A stretch of DNA of 64,000 bases from Ditylenchus dipsaci (taxonomy: Eukaryota > Nematoda > Chromadorea > Rhabditida > Anguinidae): NCBI GenBank assembly GCA_004194705.1, contig SADC01000410.1:1-64000 (forward strand), in the 5' to 3' direction. This document shows, one piece after another, positions 42,101 to 52,547 of this stretch. The position numbers and the translations under genes were made by a program. The first letter of the stretch is position 1, and each line of letters opens with the position of its first letter. The notes under the pieces are model-generated. The model worked only from the letters and a program-made list of their open reading frames with translations, ran no database searches and was not told the DNA's origin.

Positions 42101-44616
42101 GTCTTTTGTGAAAGAGGGTTCGGCAACAGTCCCTTGGCTTTCCACCTAATTCACAGTAGTGGAACAGATCTCCACATTTGTATCCAAACTTCTCATGCAT
42201 CAAGTCAAAAAAGTTTGTGTGTCGTAGCCAGCCGACCAGCCATCATACAACAATGACAACTCCTCCAAATAGGTCCTGTTGAACTCGGGCAGGTCATCCT
42301 GCAATAGATAAAACTAGTATTTTTAAGTTGCAAAAATTGTACCATGTTCTCCAGACCACTACCACCTAGCCAAAAACGAATCAAATCAGTGGCAATTTGG
42401 GTGTTGAGCTGAGGTAGAGTGGTTCGCATGTCCCTGTACATCTCATCGAAGTTAAAAGCATCGGGCACTTTTGGGCACACAGTGATGGCTGGTAATTCCA
42501 TGGAGGACTCATAAAATCAGTTAACAATGTATTTAAAAAGGCATGCTCATCGCTTATGAGAATATTTGGAAAGGCGGCTAGCAGTGAAATCTAACAGAGA
42601 ATAAAAAGAGAAGTTTTGTAATTTCGTATGAGGTGAGTATATTCCAGTAGCGTCGCTTTTTCTAACGAGCACGAAAATTTAACAATCTGTTGCTAGCTCT
42701 TGACATGCGTTACATTAAGATGTTCAAGAAATGCTTATGGTTTATTTATAAACGTTGTCGTCGTCGTTGTCGTTGGAATATTTTTTTATAAAACCCTTTT
42801 TTTGGCCAACGACGACGACAACGACGACGCCAAAGACAACGAAATTTTTCATTCGAAATTGGACAAATTTAGCATTTTTAGTCGAGATTTCAAGGGAAAA
42901 TGTTTGGAGAATATAGTTAATCCTTAAAATTCTGACTTAAAGGGGCATGCCCGTGCGTTTTAAAAAGTTAAGGGGGGGGGGGGGGGGACCAGCAATTTTT
43001 TTTGAATCGTTCTATTTTTCACTCGTTTTGCGTCAAATCTAATATTAATGACCCTATACTACTTTTAAAAACCAGGCAGAAAACTTAAAAAATCTGAATG
43101 CTTTGTTGTGAAATTGTGAAATCTGAAATAGAGCGATGAAATAGGAGATTCTTTTCTACAAAATGACATATAACAGCATGGTAGAAATATTTTACATTGA
43201 AACAAAATCTTCATGAACAAAAACCGACAGAACTTATGTTACAACCCAATATATTGAAAATAAGGAGAATAACCTACAAGTTTAATAGTGGTACTTGTAG
43301 CTGTAGTCCATCCATGTATATAAGGATAACCCAAATAGTGGTGGCTGTGCCACAAGTTGTGCATAAAGCAAGCACCACCCACCAAAACCTTAATACAAAT
43401 TCGCTTTTGTTAAAAACTGCTTAAATAATTAGTTTATTTGCACTTACACCCTTAAAGTGGTGGATTTGCTGAGAAGAGCCTAAATACATAATATATTACA
43501 GTAAAATTGAAAAAACAGTATGTATCGAGAAATTTCCCGGTTTTTTTCAATTTTGAAACTTTTTCTACGTCTTTTTTCTAAAATTCTCTTTTCACAGAAT
43601 CATTTTTCTGGGCCACAATATTTTTTGGTATGTGATGTCAAAATCACGATTTTCGCTTGGTCCTCCTATGTTTTTAGTTTTGGTCTGTAGATGGCCCATA
43701 GATGGGCAGGCGCCAAACAACAGGGTGTGATCAGGCAAAGGTCGTGTTTTTAAAATTATATGTAAAAAAATTACCATCTAAAACTGAGTCAATCTGCGTT
43801 CAACAGAATTTTCAAATTCAAACCGCAAAAAATCGATATGCTTCAAAGGAGGCAAACTTTTTTTCTGCCGTTAAAATACTTTTTTCTGTCGCAATTTTCT
43901 TTTGCCGTGAAAAGTTGTTTTACATCAAGAAAAAACTTGCGGCAAAAAAGTTTTTGTACGGCAGAAAAAAAAATTTTCTGCGGCAGAAAATAGTGTTTTT
44001 GCGGCAAAAAAAGTATTTACGGCAAGAAAAAGGTTTGCCCTTCAAAAGAGGGTGGGTGGTGGTAACATCGAGATGCGAATATTTTGAACTCTCAGGTTCG
44101 ATTCCCAGTGAGTCCATAACCTATTTTTTCACTCTTTATTCCAGTACCGCTGCTTTGCTGTCAGCAACTACCTTAATTTTGCGATTTCATGCAAATGACC
44201 ACCGAAATAAAACCACCCAAAATGATGCTCACTTAGTTTTATTCAAAATATTCGCAAGAGTTCAAAATATCCGCATCTCGATGTGTACCCCTTTAATATT
44301 GTCGGCGAGAAAACGTTATGTAAATTTAAAAGAGCATAGTTTTTGATACACGCTGCACTTTTTTAAAGCATCCATCTTCAACTAATATTTCATTATAAAA
44401 ATCTGTGTTGATTTTGCGATGCTTCTGTAAAATTTATATAAAAAATACCTGACTCAATCCATGAATTTCGCCCGTCCATGGTGGGTAATCATGGTTGTGA
44501 CAGTCGCAGGTGTTGTTTATCAGTTTTTTCACTGGTAATTTCACTCTTACAGCTGCAGCTATTCCATTGAGGGTGGATGGACTAGGCTGGTCAGTGGACA
44601 AATCATTTGTGTTCAT
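39172..44616 (-). CDS. DEG/ENaC-family sodium channel subunit
   Basis: Exons 44449-44616 (start ATG 44616), about 43278-43416, 42343-42507, 42051-42298, 41921-42004, 41730-41876, 40492-40689, about 40296-40448, tentative 39678-39744, 39515-39596 and 39172-39470. In order they give the N-terminal gating motif (GEIHGLSQ), TM1 (RFWWVVLALCTTCGTATTIW), the post-TM1 motif (MELPAITVCPKVPD), Cys-rich finger segments (FGYKCGDLFHYCELGG; NCTVPYLKDFDG; CIPGCMRWEYTVSLQ), and the pre-TM2 to TM2 block (SQIGGQFGFFLGLSIITMIQ) with the GxS selectivity filter, then a Ser/Pro-rich tail. It is a two-TM trimeric cation channel subunit of the plasma membrane; the gating ligand cannot be told. Introns of 44-46 nt separate several exons. 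Exon 42051-42298 needs one extra base near the A6 run at 42207-42212, and the joins around the TM1 exon are also off by one base. Confidence 0.88.
39949..40270. mobile_element. 322-bp element carrying a piece of the channel's last exon
   Basis: Imperfect terminal inverted repeats of about 44 bp: the left end starts gtaaattttctaatatac and ends agtagaagacac, and the right end is its inverted relative. Inside, 39997-40058 is over 90 percent identical by eye to 39376-39437, the TM2/tail exon of the surrounding DEG/ENaC gene. 40065-40205 is a hairpin with long arms (ggcattctgttttacccctg and its complement). Confidence 0.7.
41206..41456. mobile_element. TACCGTATTT-family MITE in a DEG/ENaC intron
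   Basis: The ends taccgtattttctcttgtta and, inverted, attagagaaaatactgta lie at TA. The subterminal tatagacccccctcaactt pairs with the region around tatagacccgggcctat. Confidence 0.7.
42745..42842. repeat. Palindromic trinucleotide array
   Basis: (GTCGTC)-type left arm, spacer tttttttataaaaccc, and a complementary (GACGAC)-type right arm. Same design as the hexamer arrays at 10389 and 11208 with a different repeat unit. It lies in a DEG/ENaC intron. Confidence 0.7.
43600..43760. repeat. Relative of the mariner-type MITE at 15924
   Basis: Shares gtcaaaatcacgattttcgc followed by ttggtcctcctatg and a gatgggcaggcgcc-type centre with 16040-16160. Confidence 0.5.
43850..44112. repeat. Gcggcaaaaaa array followed by a tRNA-like segment
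   Basis: 43850-44035 alternates tttttctgccg and cggcagaaaa/gcggcaaaaa words, giving a palindromic array. 44050-44112 has an A-box-like gggtggtggtaacatcgag and B-box GGTTCGATTCC, then a T-rich tail, like the other tRNA-like heads. Confidence 0.45.
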
Positions 44617-45410
44617 TTTGGGGGATAGAGTTGGGTTGTGAACTGTACAAAGTGGGCTGAGCACGATTGGCGCAATAATAAGTAGTAAGTAAAACAAACT
44701 TGTAGCTTTTTGCCCCTTATGTGCAGTTGAAAAAAAAGCGGCTAGGTGCGGCATTGTTTGCACAGCAGGGATTGTTTTACTTAGCCAAAACATAACACTC
44801 TGCATTAAAGATTAAGAAAACGACAAACAGGCAAATTAATTGGAGACATGGTTTGCATGTTAGTCGCTTCGACCAAATATTTTCATTTGAAAGTTTTTAA
44901 GTTTTGTTTAAAACGCATACTCATCAACTACAGGAAGAGTTTCTAAATCTCTCTAAAGAATATTTGGCGCTAGTAGCGAATACGCCTCCCCCCCCCCCGC
45001 CCAACCATCCGACCTTTTAAAATTGCTGTATCTACCGTTTGGAACAACAAGTTTGGCTTAGCCCTTAGGCTTGGGGTAGGCCAGCGTACGGAAGTTGTGA
45101 CTAATAAAGAGTTTGCACACATTTTTCTGGGTCTGGGACATATATTTGGGTACTTTTACTAAAGTAAAAAAGTGAAAATCGTTGGAGGGGGGGGGTATTC
45201 GCTACTAGCGTCGAATATTTTTATTTAAAAAATTTTACTTTTGAATCAAGAAGCTAATAAAGCTGCATAAAGCAATGAAAAATACTTCGTAAAAATAAAG
45301 TGTCTTAGTGCAGTAGTTCAGTAGAGCTAGTGAAGATAAAGGTACCAGGAGCTCTCTAACCAGGAAACCCGCGAACTGTATAATTGAATTAGCCAAATCT
45401 GCCAAATCCA
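44617..45410. other. No gene beyond the channel's first exon
   Basis: The frame of exon 1 stays open upstream to an ATG at 44805 and would add 63 residues with a hydrophobic run (SLFYLLLIIAPIVLS). I prefer ATG 44616, since channels of this family do not have an extra N-terminal hydrophobic helix. 44985-45195 is a palindrome with C- and G-tracts (attcgctactagcgtcg against tagtagcgaatacgcc). Confidence 0.4.
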
Positions 45411-46238
45411 AACATATCTGTCGGAGCGCGTCAACTTCTCTGAAGAGGCTGCCTAGCGAAAGTGTTCATTCCGCTGGGCTTTTTACCGCTAATTTTCAGG
45501 TTCAATCGACAATTGGGACCACATCTTTACGTCTTGCATCTTTGTCTCGTATGGTCTATCCCGAAAGTTGCTTGGTTCTTGGCATTTGTAAAGTCCGCTA
45601 AAAACACACACCTTCGGACATGAGAATGTAAAAGTTGTTGCAAACACGAAAAATGTGGGCAAAACTTTGAGTTACAAGAAAGTGCGGACTGGATGTAGGG
45701 CGGTTATGGTAACCTAAAATTTTATCGACTGGAATCGGAAGATTGGAAAGACCTAACACTGCCGCATTACGACACTGCCATCCAAATATCTTCTCTACGT
45801 CACAGGATTCCTCTTCCACTTTTTCTTCGATTTTCACGTTAATAATTTCAGATCACCAAATAATCTTTTCATCAGTTAGACCCGCTATCAGACCCACTTT
45901 TTACTTTGGTCTCCCTGTTTTTTTTGGCTTAGGTGCGATTTCAGAGAAAATTTTAGCGTAAAGCGTGTTTACCAATAAAAAATACTTCAACTTTGACTCT
46001 ATGAACAAATTAGAGCAGAAGTACTCTCAATCGGGAGTGATGAACGAGCCACACAGATCAAAACATACCTGACTAATTGATGGATACAGAAATGGAAAAA
46101 CACACTGATCAATTCGATTACTGCGGCAAAAAAGGTATGATCATTTCGCTCTCAACGCAGGTGGAAGTTATATCACCTGTTGTATTTCAGTTGAAATGAA
46201 AACCGTAACATTCTGACTGCCGGGGAAACAACCGTTTG
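45411..46238 (-). repeat. Dispersed repeat X, copy 2 (inverted)
   Basis: Reverse complement of 13882-14707 along the whole length. The 70-codon frame conserved with copy 1 runs on the minus strand to the stop at 45598. Confidence 0.8.
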
Positions 46239-46439
46239 TAATCTGGAAGAGAAAATAGGGGATAGAGGTCTTCTGCTGAAATGGTACCCCATTATCATTG
46301 CTAATTATCCTGACACCAAGCGGACTCGTGTTCGTCTGACTTCTGGAGCCAAAAAAAAGATCCCGACAGTTAACCATACTCTGATCGGTAATATCGATGT
46401 TTCAGCATATTCAAATATCCTGTTCCATATTTATTTACC

Positions 46440-46610
46440 ATATTTATTTCCATATTTATTTACTTTTATAAGGACTTTGACAGGATATATGCAGTCGCAG
46501 CGTGATTTGTATAAAAACGTCTAGCAATACCTGAGGAGAGAACCTAAAATCATAAATATAACCACTGCTGATGTCCTTCCCTCTGGAGACCTCCAAATAG
46601 ACACCTGAAA
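46440..46610 (+). repeat. Dispersed repeat Y, copy 2
   Basis: Same orientation as 14822-15035: actttgacaggatatatgca, tgatttgtataaaaacgtct, atagacacctgaaa. From 46611 to 47120 I see no gene. Confidence 0.7.
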
Positions 46611-47124
46611 GACAGAACAAGGGAAAAGAAATGACGGCGCACAAAATAAATAAAACTTATCTAATACAAGCAGCAAGATCGATGAAAGAACGTGAGCATG
46701 CGCGAAAAATTACCACCTGAGCACACGAGACTCTTTGACGCTAAAACCAAAACAGTCAGTCAGTAAGAAAATCAAGCGTAAAATGAGAGCAAAAATCACC
46801 GACAAGTCACGAAAGATCAAAGCACAGAACTCAAAATGATTTCAAAATTTGATTTTGAAATTCAAAATCTCTGGCTTGCCTGGTACCCGCGAATTTAAAA
46901 TGCAAGAATTATTGCATCGCGCGCGAGCATGCCCCTTTAAGGAAGATTAGAGCGTGGGAAAAGTACTTCTGATTGTAAACTCACCGATGGTTATTGTTGT
47001 TGATGAAATTCTAATAAAATTTAAATTGAAATTCGTCGTATGCAATTTTTCTGAATTTTGAGCTTAAATCTGAATTTTTGAGATTTTTATCTGAATTTTG
47101 AGCTGGTCGACTTGGGATCCCTGA

Positions 47125-47300
47125 ATTAAAGGGATGGGAAACTTCACAAACGCATCGCCTAGGTCACGGGTTCGACCACCACTGGCGCATGTCGTATTTT
47201 TCATCTTTTTTAATTATAAGTTTGGACTCCAAATGATACTCACAATCTTGGCTATTCGACGAAATAATCATCACAAGGTTACACACATACTGAAGCTGAT
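47125..47300 (+). repeat. tRNA-like head with conserved tail (SINE candidate)
   Basis: Head: gatgggaaacttcacaaac, then GGGTTCGACCACC (B-box-like). Tail: aagtttggactccaaatgat and cttggctattcgacgaa, which matches the minus strand of 36200-36290 (aagtttggtgtcaaaatgat, cttggctatccaacaag). Confidence 0.5.
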
Positions 47301-47639
47301 TACCAGGCTAAAATCGGCTTAATTTTAAAAATCGATATTTTTTAGGATTTTCTTGACTGGTTTAACTTATTTTCCTGACTTTTTCATACAAGTCACACGT
47401 TTCATATACAAAAATGTAGCCAAGATTCTAACCTTTTATTTGAGCTATCAAACTTAGAAGTAAGTAATATTCATTCAGTTACAGTTAGAATTCGAAAAAT
47501 ACCCATTGATGTCCAATTCTACACAATTTTGTCATTCGCATGATATCACAAACTTGAGGCATATGTGGAAAGTGAAGCAGTGCTGAAAATAGTCGCAATC
47601 ACTTGCTCGATGGTTTCTAGACCTAGTAATCAATGAACT

Positions 47640-48290
47640 TAATAAAAAAAGAGGAAAACTTTTTTTTGTCACCGAAAAAAGTTTTCACCGAAAGACTGAT
47701 TGTTGTCACTGAAAAACTTATTCTTATCACCGAAAGTTGTTCTCGACACGAAAACAGCAATTTTCAAAATTTTTGGTCATTTTTGTGTGAAATTCAGGGA
47801 TGGGCAAAGACCGGATGGCTTAGTACCGACTCCGGAATGGCCAAAAGGCCAAAATAATTGGTTTTTTGGGGTGTACCAAAGGGGTGGTAAACTTTTCGAG
47901 AAAAATCGATTGAGCGGATCAGATTTCGGGTCCGATACTTAATCGCTCAGAAATCCAGGTTTATGGTGGTTTTGAGTGGTTTAGGGTGGGGTTGTGGGTG
48001 ATTTAGCCTATCTGACGCAAAATCTGATCGTCTCAGTCGATTTTTCTCAAAAAGTTTACCACCCTTTCAGTAAAGCTCCCAAAAACCAATTATTTTGGCA
48101 TTTTGGCCATTCCGGAGCCGGTACTAAGCCATCTGGTCTTTGTGGTCTTTTTCACACAAAATGACAAAAGAAAATTAAAAATTGCTGATTTTGTGTCGAG
48201 AACAACTTTCGGTGACAAGAATAAGATTTCCGGTGACAACAATCAGTTTTTCGATGACAAGAATAAGTTTTCTGCATATAAAAATCAATA
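47640..48290. mobile_element. 650-bp palindrome with iterated tttcggtgacaa ends
   Basis: The left arm repeats ttgtcaccgaaaa or its variants (about 47665-47745) and the right arm repeats tttcggtgacaagaataag (about 48205-48275). Inner arms (accggatggcttagtaccga, then aaataattggttttt) pair with about 48075-48145. The centre pairs through cgattgagcggatcagattt-like blocks. Confidence 0.75.
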
Positions 48291-48654
48291 AAGTGAACAC
48301 GGTGTGCCTTTACTGGAATTTTAAATTTCATTTTTCTGCCGAACAGCAGTTAGACTCACATCCCAGACCAAGCCTTAGGCTCAGCCATCCAATATCCAGG
48401 CGAACACTCCGAAGAGCTCTGGCCTTAATGAAAACATCTCGGGAACCACTCATCTGAGCCTTTATAGGTACAGTGAACAAAGTACTTTCTCTTCCCCAAA
48501 ATTGCTGGGTTTGATGGTCAGCCTCAACGCTCAGAGAATAACTACTCTAAGGATCCTAACTAGCTTGAATAAGTGGCCCCTGTATTGCTTTTATGATAAA
48601 ATCGTTGATTGAAAAATGATTTTTGAGCAGTCCTGAAAAAGTAGTTTTTAGGGT

Positions 48655-48790
48655 AGGTGGGGGCTTGTGATACGTTGGCGAGTTTTGCTCTTGACCAGTT
48701 TTCACTGTCGACGAGTTTTTGATTGGCGAGTTTTGCCGTTGGCGAGATTCGACGTGCGAGTTTTTGCGTTGGCGAGTTGGCTGCGTCCCG
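48655..48790. repeat. Gttggcgagtttt array
   Basis: About six copies of gttggcgagtttt-type words in one orientation. Related to the palindromic array at 34490-34760 in eve intron 1. Confidence 0.6.
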
Positions 48791-48904
48791 TAAAATCACC
48801 ATTTTTGTATTAGAAACACCACTCTTTACATGACTTAACTTGAGAATTATTGGCTTGCTCGAATTCGGGTCATTCTTGGACATATTCACTTGACCCAGGG
48901 TATC

Positions 48905-49003
48905 CTCATCATAAGGTACGGCTTGAACGATATGAACCCAATACTACTTTCGATATAACGTACCCTTAGGGTCGGTCCCTAGGAGATACGACTCGACTGT
49001 ATC
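48905..49003. mobile_element. Pogo-like MITE, partial
   Basis: The right end gagatacgactcgactg before TA and the interior cccttagggtcggtccctag match the eve intron MITE (ccctagggtcagtcccttgg). The left end is eroded. Confidence 0.5.
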
Positions 49004-49417
49004 GACAATTTGGAACAATACTATATACCATGCCCTATCAGCATTTTACTCGATCATGTATGCTAACTAATAATATATATCTGCCCGGTAAGTAATATCC
49101 TACCTATCAGCAATCTCATAAACGTCTATAACGATGCATATCGCCGACTTTGGCCGATCAGCTATATCTAAGCGCTTCGGCGATTTTCACTGATTGACAC
49201 TGCAACTAATACTGCTTAATACCGCTACCTATACCGATACTACTACCTATACCTCTTCGGGCATTTTGCCCGAAGAGGTATGACTGATGTTGTCCAAAAA
49301 CAACTTTTTCGATTTCAGTTTTTCTGAGACAATCATTTGGTCATTCAAACTTAGACAATTTTGGTTATAGAATTTGGAATAATTGGAATTGTTATTCCAG
49401 AAGTAGTGGTTGGCACA

Positions 49418-49513
49418 TACCGTTTTTTCTCTAATAAAGCGGCACCACTAACTATTTGTCATAGCAATAATTTCAAACTAGGTGTGTGCCTCTCTATTAG
49501 AGAAAATACGGTG
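49418..49513. mobile_element. TACCGTATTT-family MITE fixed in the 5S unit (first of ten copies)
   Basis: Taccgttttttctctaataa and, inverted, tattagagaaaatacggt bound a 96-bp element present at the same place in every unit (next copy at 50585-50680). The right flank reads GA rather than TA. Its presence in all units shows insertion before the present array was homogenised. Confidence 0.75.
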
Positions 49514-50097
49514 AACATAGTTGCCCGTAGAGTTTGGTCACTTGAGCTTTGAGTAGATATACCAAAGAGTATTTTAGTCTCTAATCTTTTGATGAGACAC
49601 TAAACCCAGCCAGATGTGGAATAGCAGAAACTATGAGTAGTCAAAAGTTCACATCACACTTGATTCAATATAGAATCCTAAAGGTTTCTATTCGAGCCAA
49701 ACCTCTTCGGAGTGTTTGATCAAATTTTGGAATGCTGGGCCTCTGGCCCGGCGATATATAGTCGGTGTATGTGTGTTGCGTTAAAGTTTGGGTGCGGTAC
49801 TTTCTATTACGGAGTGTTGCTGCTTATTTAGCCCTGATATGTTGAGTGTGGTGATTAGATGTGGTTAATTTTTTAACACATAATTACGACAGCTCTAGAC
49901 ATACAGCTGTCGGAATGTGTCATGCAGACGCTTTCACCCTCAACATGACTCTTTGTTACATCTAAAAGTAAAAAAATTAGGGTATTAACCGCCAAAACTA
50001 GGTTGGTTGGATAGAACTCGTACAAAAAAATCTATATTATGCAAAAATATACTCGAAATCATTTTATTTATTTATTGGAATTATAAAAAAGTTCTTG

Positions 50098-50216
50098 GCT
50101 TACAACACCCGAGATTCCCAGGACGTCTCCGATCCAAGTACTAGTCGAGCCCAACGTTGCTTGACATTGCCAGATCAGACGGGATGGCGTACTTTCAGCG
50201 TGGTATGGTCGTAAAC
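50098..50216 (-). rRNA. 5S ribosomal RNA, copy 1
   Basis: 119 nt. On the minus strand it starts gtttacgaccataccacgct and ends ggtgttgtaagc. The two ends pair (GTTTAC with GTAAGC). The internal promoter region for TFIIIA is recognisable (caagcaacgttgggctcga, then tacttggatcggagacgtcc). The 3' end is followed by a T6 run (caagaactttttt), the usual polymerase III terminator. All nine copies look intact. Confidence 0.96.
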
Positions 50217-51261
50217 GAAGGTGAGTAAAGATTTTTTAGATACATTTTTCCTTCTTTCACTGTCTATTTCACCATTCTGCTTCTCTGAATCATGTGCTTT
50301 TAATAGAAGGCGCACCCTATCACTTTATAATCTTGGCCTTTTCCCAAATCCTTTTTCTGAGCCTACTTTTTTGGTTTAATTACCCAAGTTTGAGGTACTT
50401 GAATGTTTCTGCCCAAATAAGCGGTGGAATTGCAAATTTTGGAAAGCATTGCCTTAATTGGCAGTGCATAATTTTTTTCTTCAAAATATCCAAATACAAT
50501 CATTTGGTCATTCAAACTTAGACAATTTTGGTTATAGAATTTGGAATAATTGGAATTGTTATTCCAGAAGTAGTGGTTGGCACATACCGTTTTTTCTCTA
50601 ATAAAGCGGCACCACTAACTATTTGTCATAGCAATAATTTCAAACTAGGTGTTGCCTCTCTATTAGAGAAAATACGGTGAACATAGTTGCCCGTAGAGTT
50701 TGGTCACTTGAGCTTTGAGTAGATATACCAAAGAGTATTTTAGTCTCTAATCTTTTGATGAGACACTAAACCCAGCCAGATGTGGAATAGCAGAAACTAT
50801 GAGTAGTCAAAAGTTCACATCACACTTGATTCAATATAGAATCCTAAAGGTTTCTATTCGAGCCAAACCTCTTCGGAGTGTTTGATCAAATTTTGGAATG
50901 CTGGGCCTCTGGCCCGGCGATATATAGTCGGTGTATGTGTGTTGCGTTAAAGTTTTGGTGCGGTACTTTCTATTACGGAGTGTTGCTGCTTATTTAGCCC
51001 TGATATGTTGAGTGTGGTGATTAGATGTGGTTAATTTTTTAACACATAATTACGACAGCTCTAGACATACAGCTGTCGGAATGTGTCATGCAGACGCTTT
51101 CACCCTCAACATGACTCTTTGTTACATCTAAAAGTAAAAAATTAGGGTATTAACCGCCAAAACTAGGTTGGTTGGATAGAACTCGTACAAAAAAATCTAT
51201 ATTATGCAAAATATACTCGAAATCATTTTATTTATTTATTGGAATTATAAAAAAGTTCTTG

Positions 51262-51380
51262 GCTTACAACACCCGAGATTCCCAGGACGTCTCCGATCCA
51301 AGTACTAGTCGAGCCCAACGTTGCTTGACATTGCCAGATCAGACGGGATGGCGTACTTTCAGCGTGGTATGGTCGTAAAC
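51262..51380 (-). rRNA. 5S ribosomal RNA, copy 2
   Basis: Same 119-nt sequence as copy 1, with the same downstream T-run. Confidence 0.96.
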
Positions 51381-52428
51381 GAAGGTGAGTAAAGATTTTT
51401 TTAGATACATTTTTCCTTCTTTCACTGTCTATTTCACCATTCTGCTTCTCTGAATCATGTGCTTTTAATAGAAGGCGCACCCTATCACTTTATAATCTTG
51501 GCCTTTTCCCAAATCCTTTTTCTGAGCCTACTTTTTTGGTTTAATTACCCAAGTTTGAGGTACTTGAATGTTTCTGCCCAAATAAGCGGTGGAATTGCAA
51601 ATTTTGGAAAGCATTGCCTTAATTGGCAGTGCATAATTTTTTTCTTCAAAATATCCAAATACAATCATTTGGTCATTCAAACTTAGACAATTTTGGTTAT
51701 AGAATTTGGAATAATTGGAATTGTTATTCCAGAAGTAGTGGTTGGCACATACCGTTTTTTCTCTAATAAAGCGGCACCACTAACTATTTGTCATAGCAAT
51801 AATTTCAAACTAGGTGTGTGCCTCTCTATTAGAGAAAATACGGTGAACATAGTTGCCCGTAGAGTTTGGTCACTTGAGCTTTGAGTAGATATACCAAAGA
51901 GTATTTTAGTCTCTAATCTTTTGATGAGACACTAAACCCAGCCAGATGTGGAATAGCAGAAACTATGAGTAGTCAAAAGTTCACATCACACTTGATTCAA
52001 TATAGAATCCTAAAGGTTTCTATTCGAGCCAAACCTCTTCGGAGTGTTTGATCAAATTTTGGAATGCTGGGCCTCTGGCCCGGCGATATATAGTCGGTGT
52101 ATGTGTGTTGCGTTAAAGTTTTGGTGCGGTACTTTCTATTACGGAGTGTTGCTGCTTATTTAGCCCTGATATGTTGAGTGTGGTGATTAGATGTGGTTAA
52201 TTTTTTAACACATAATTACGACAGCTCTAGACATACAGCTGTCGGGAATGTGTCATGCAGACGCTTTCACCTCAACATGACTCTTTGTTACATCTAAAAG
52301 TAAAAAATTAGGGTATTAACCGCCAAAACTAGGTTGGTTGGATAGAACTCGTACAAAAAAATCTATATTATGCAAAAATATACTCGAAATCATTTTATTT
52401 ATTTATTGGAATTATAAAAAAGTTCTTG

Positions 52429-52547
52429 GCTTACAACACCCGAGATTCCCAGGACGTCTCCGATCCAAGTACTAGTCGAGCCCAACGTTGCTTGACATTG
52501 CCAGATCAGACGGGATGGCGTACTTTCAGCGTGGTATGGTCGTAAAC
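52429..52547 (-). rRNA. 5S ribosomal RNA, copy 3
   Basis: Identical by eye to copy 1. Confidence 0.96.

Noticed and set aside
42051..42298. Calling the DEG/ENaC gene a pseudogene
   Set aside because: One missing base in an A6 run, with all other exons and splice sites well preserved, is better explained by sequence error until reads are checked.
44617..44805. Extra N-terminal segment of the DEG/ENaC protein with a hydrophobic helix
   Set aside because: Open but unsupported by the family, in which TM1 follows the HG motif. ATG 44616 has a better context (ccaaaATGA).
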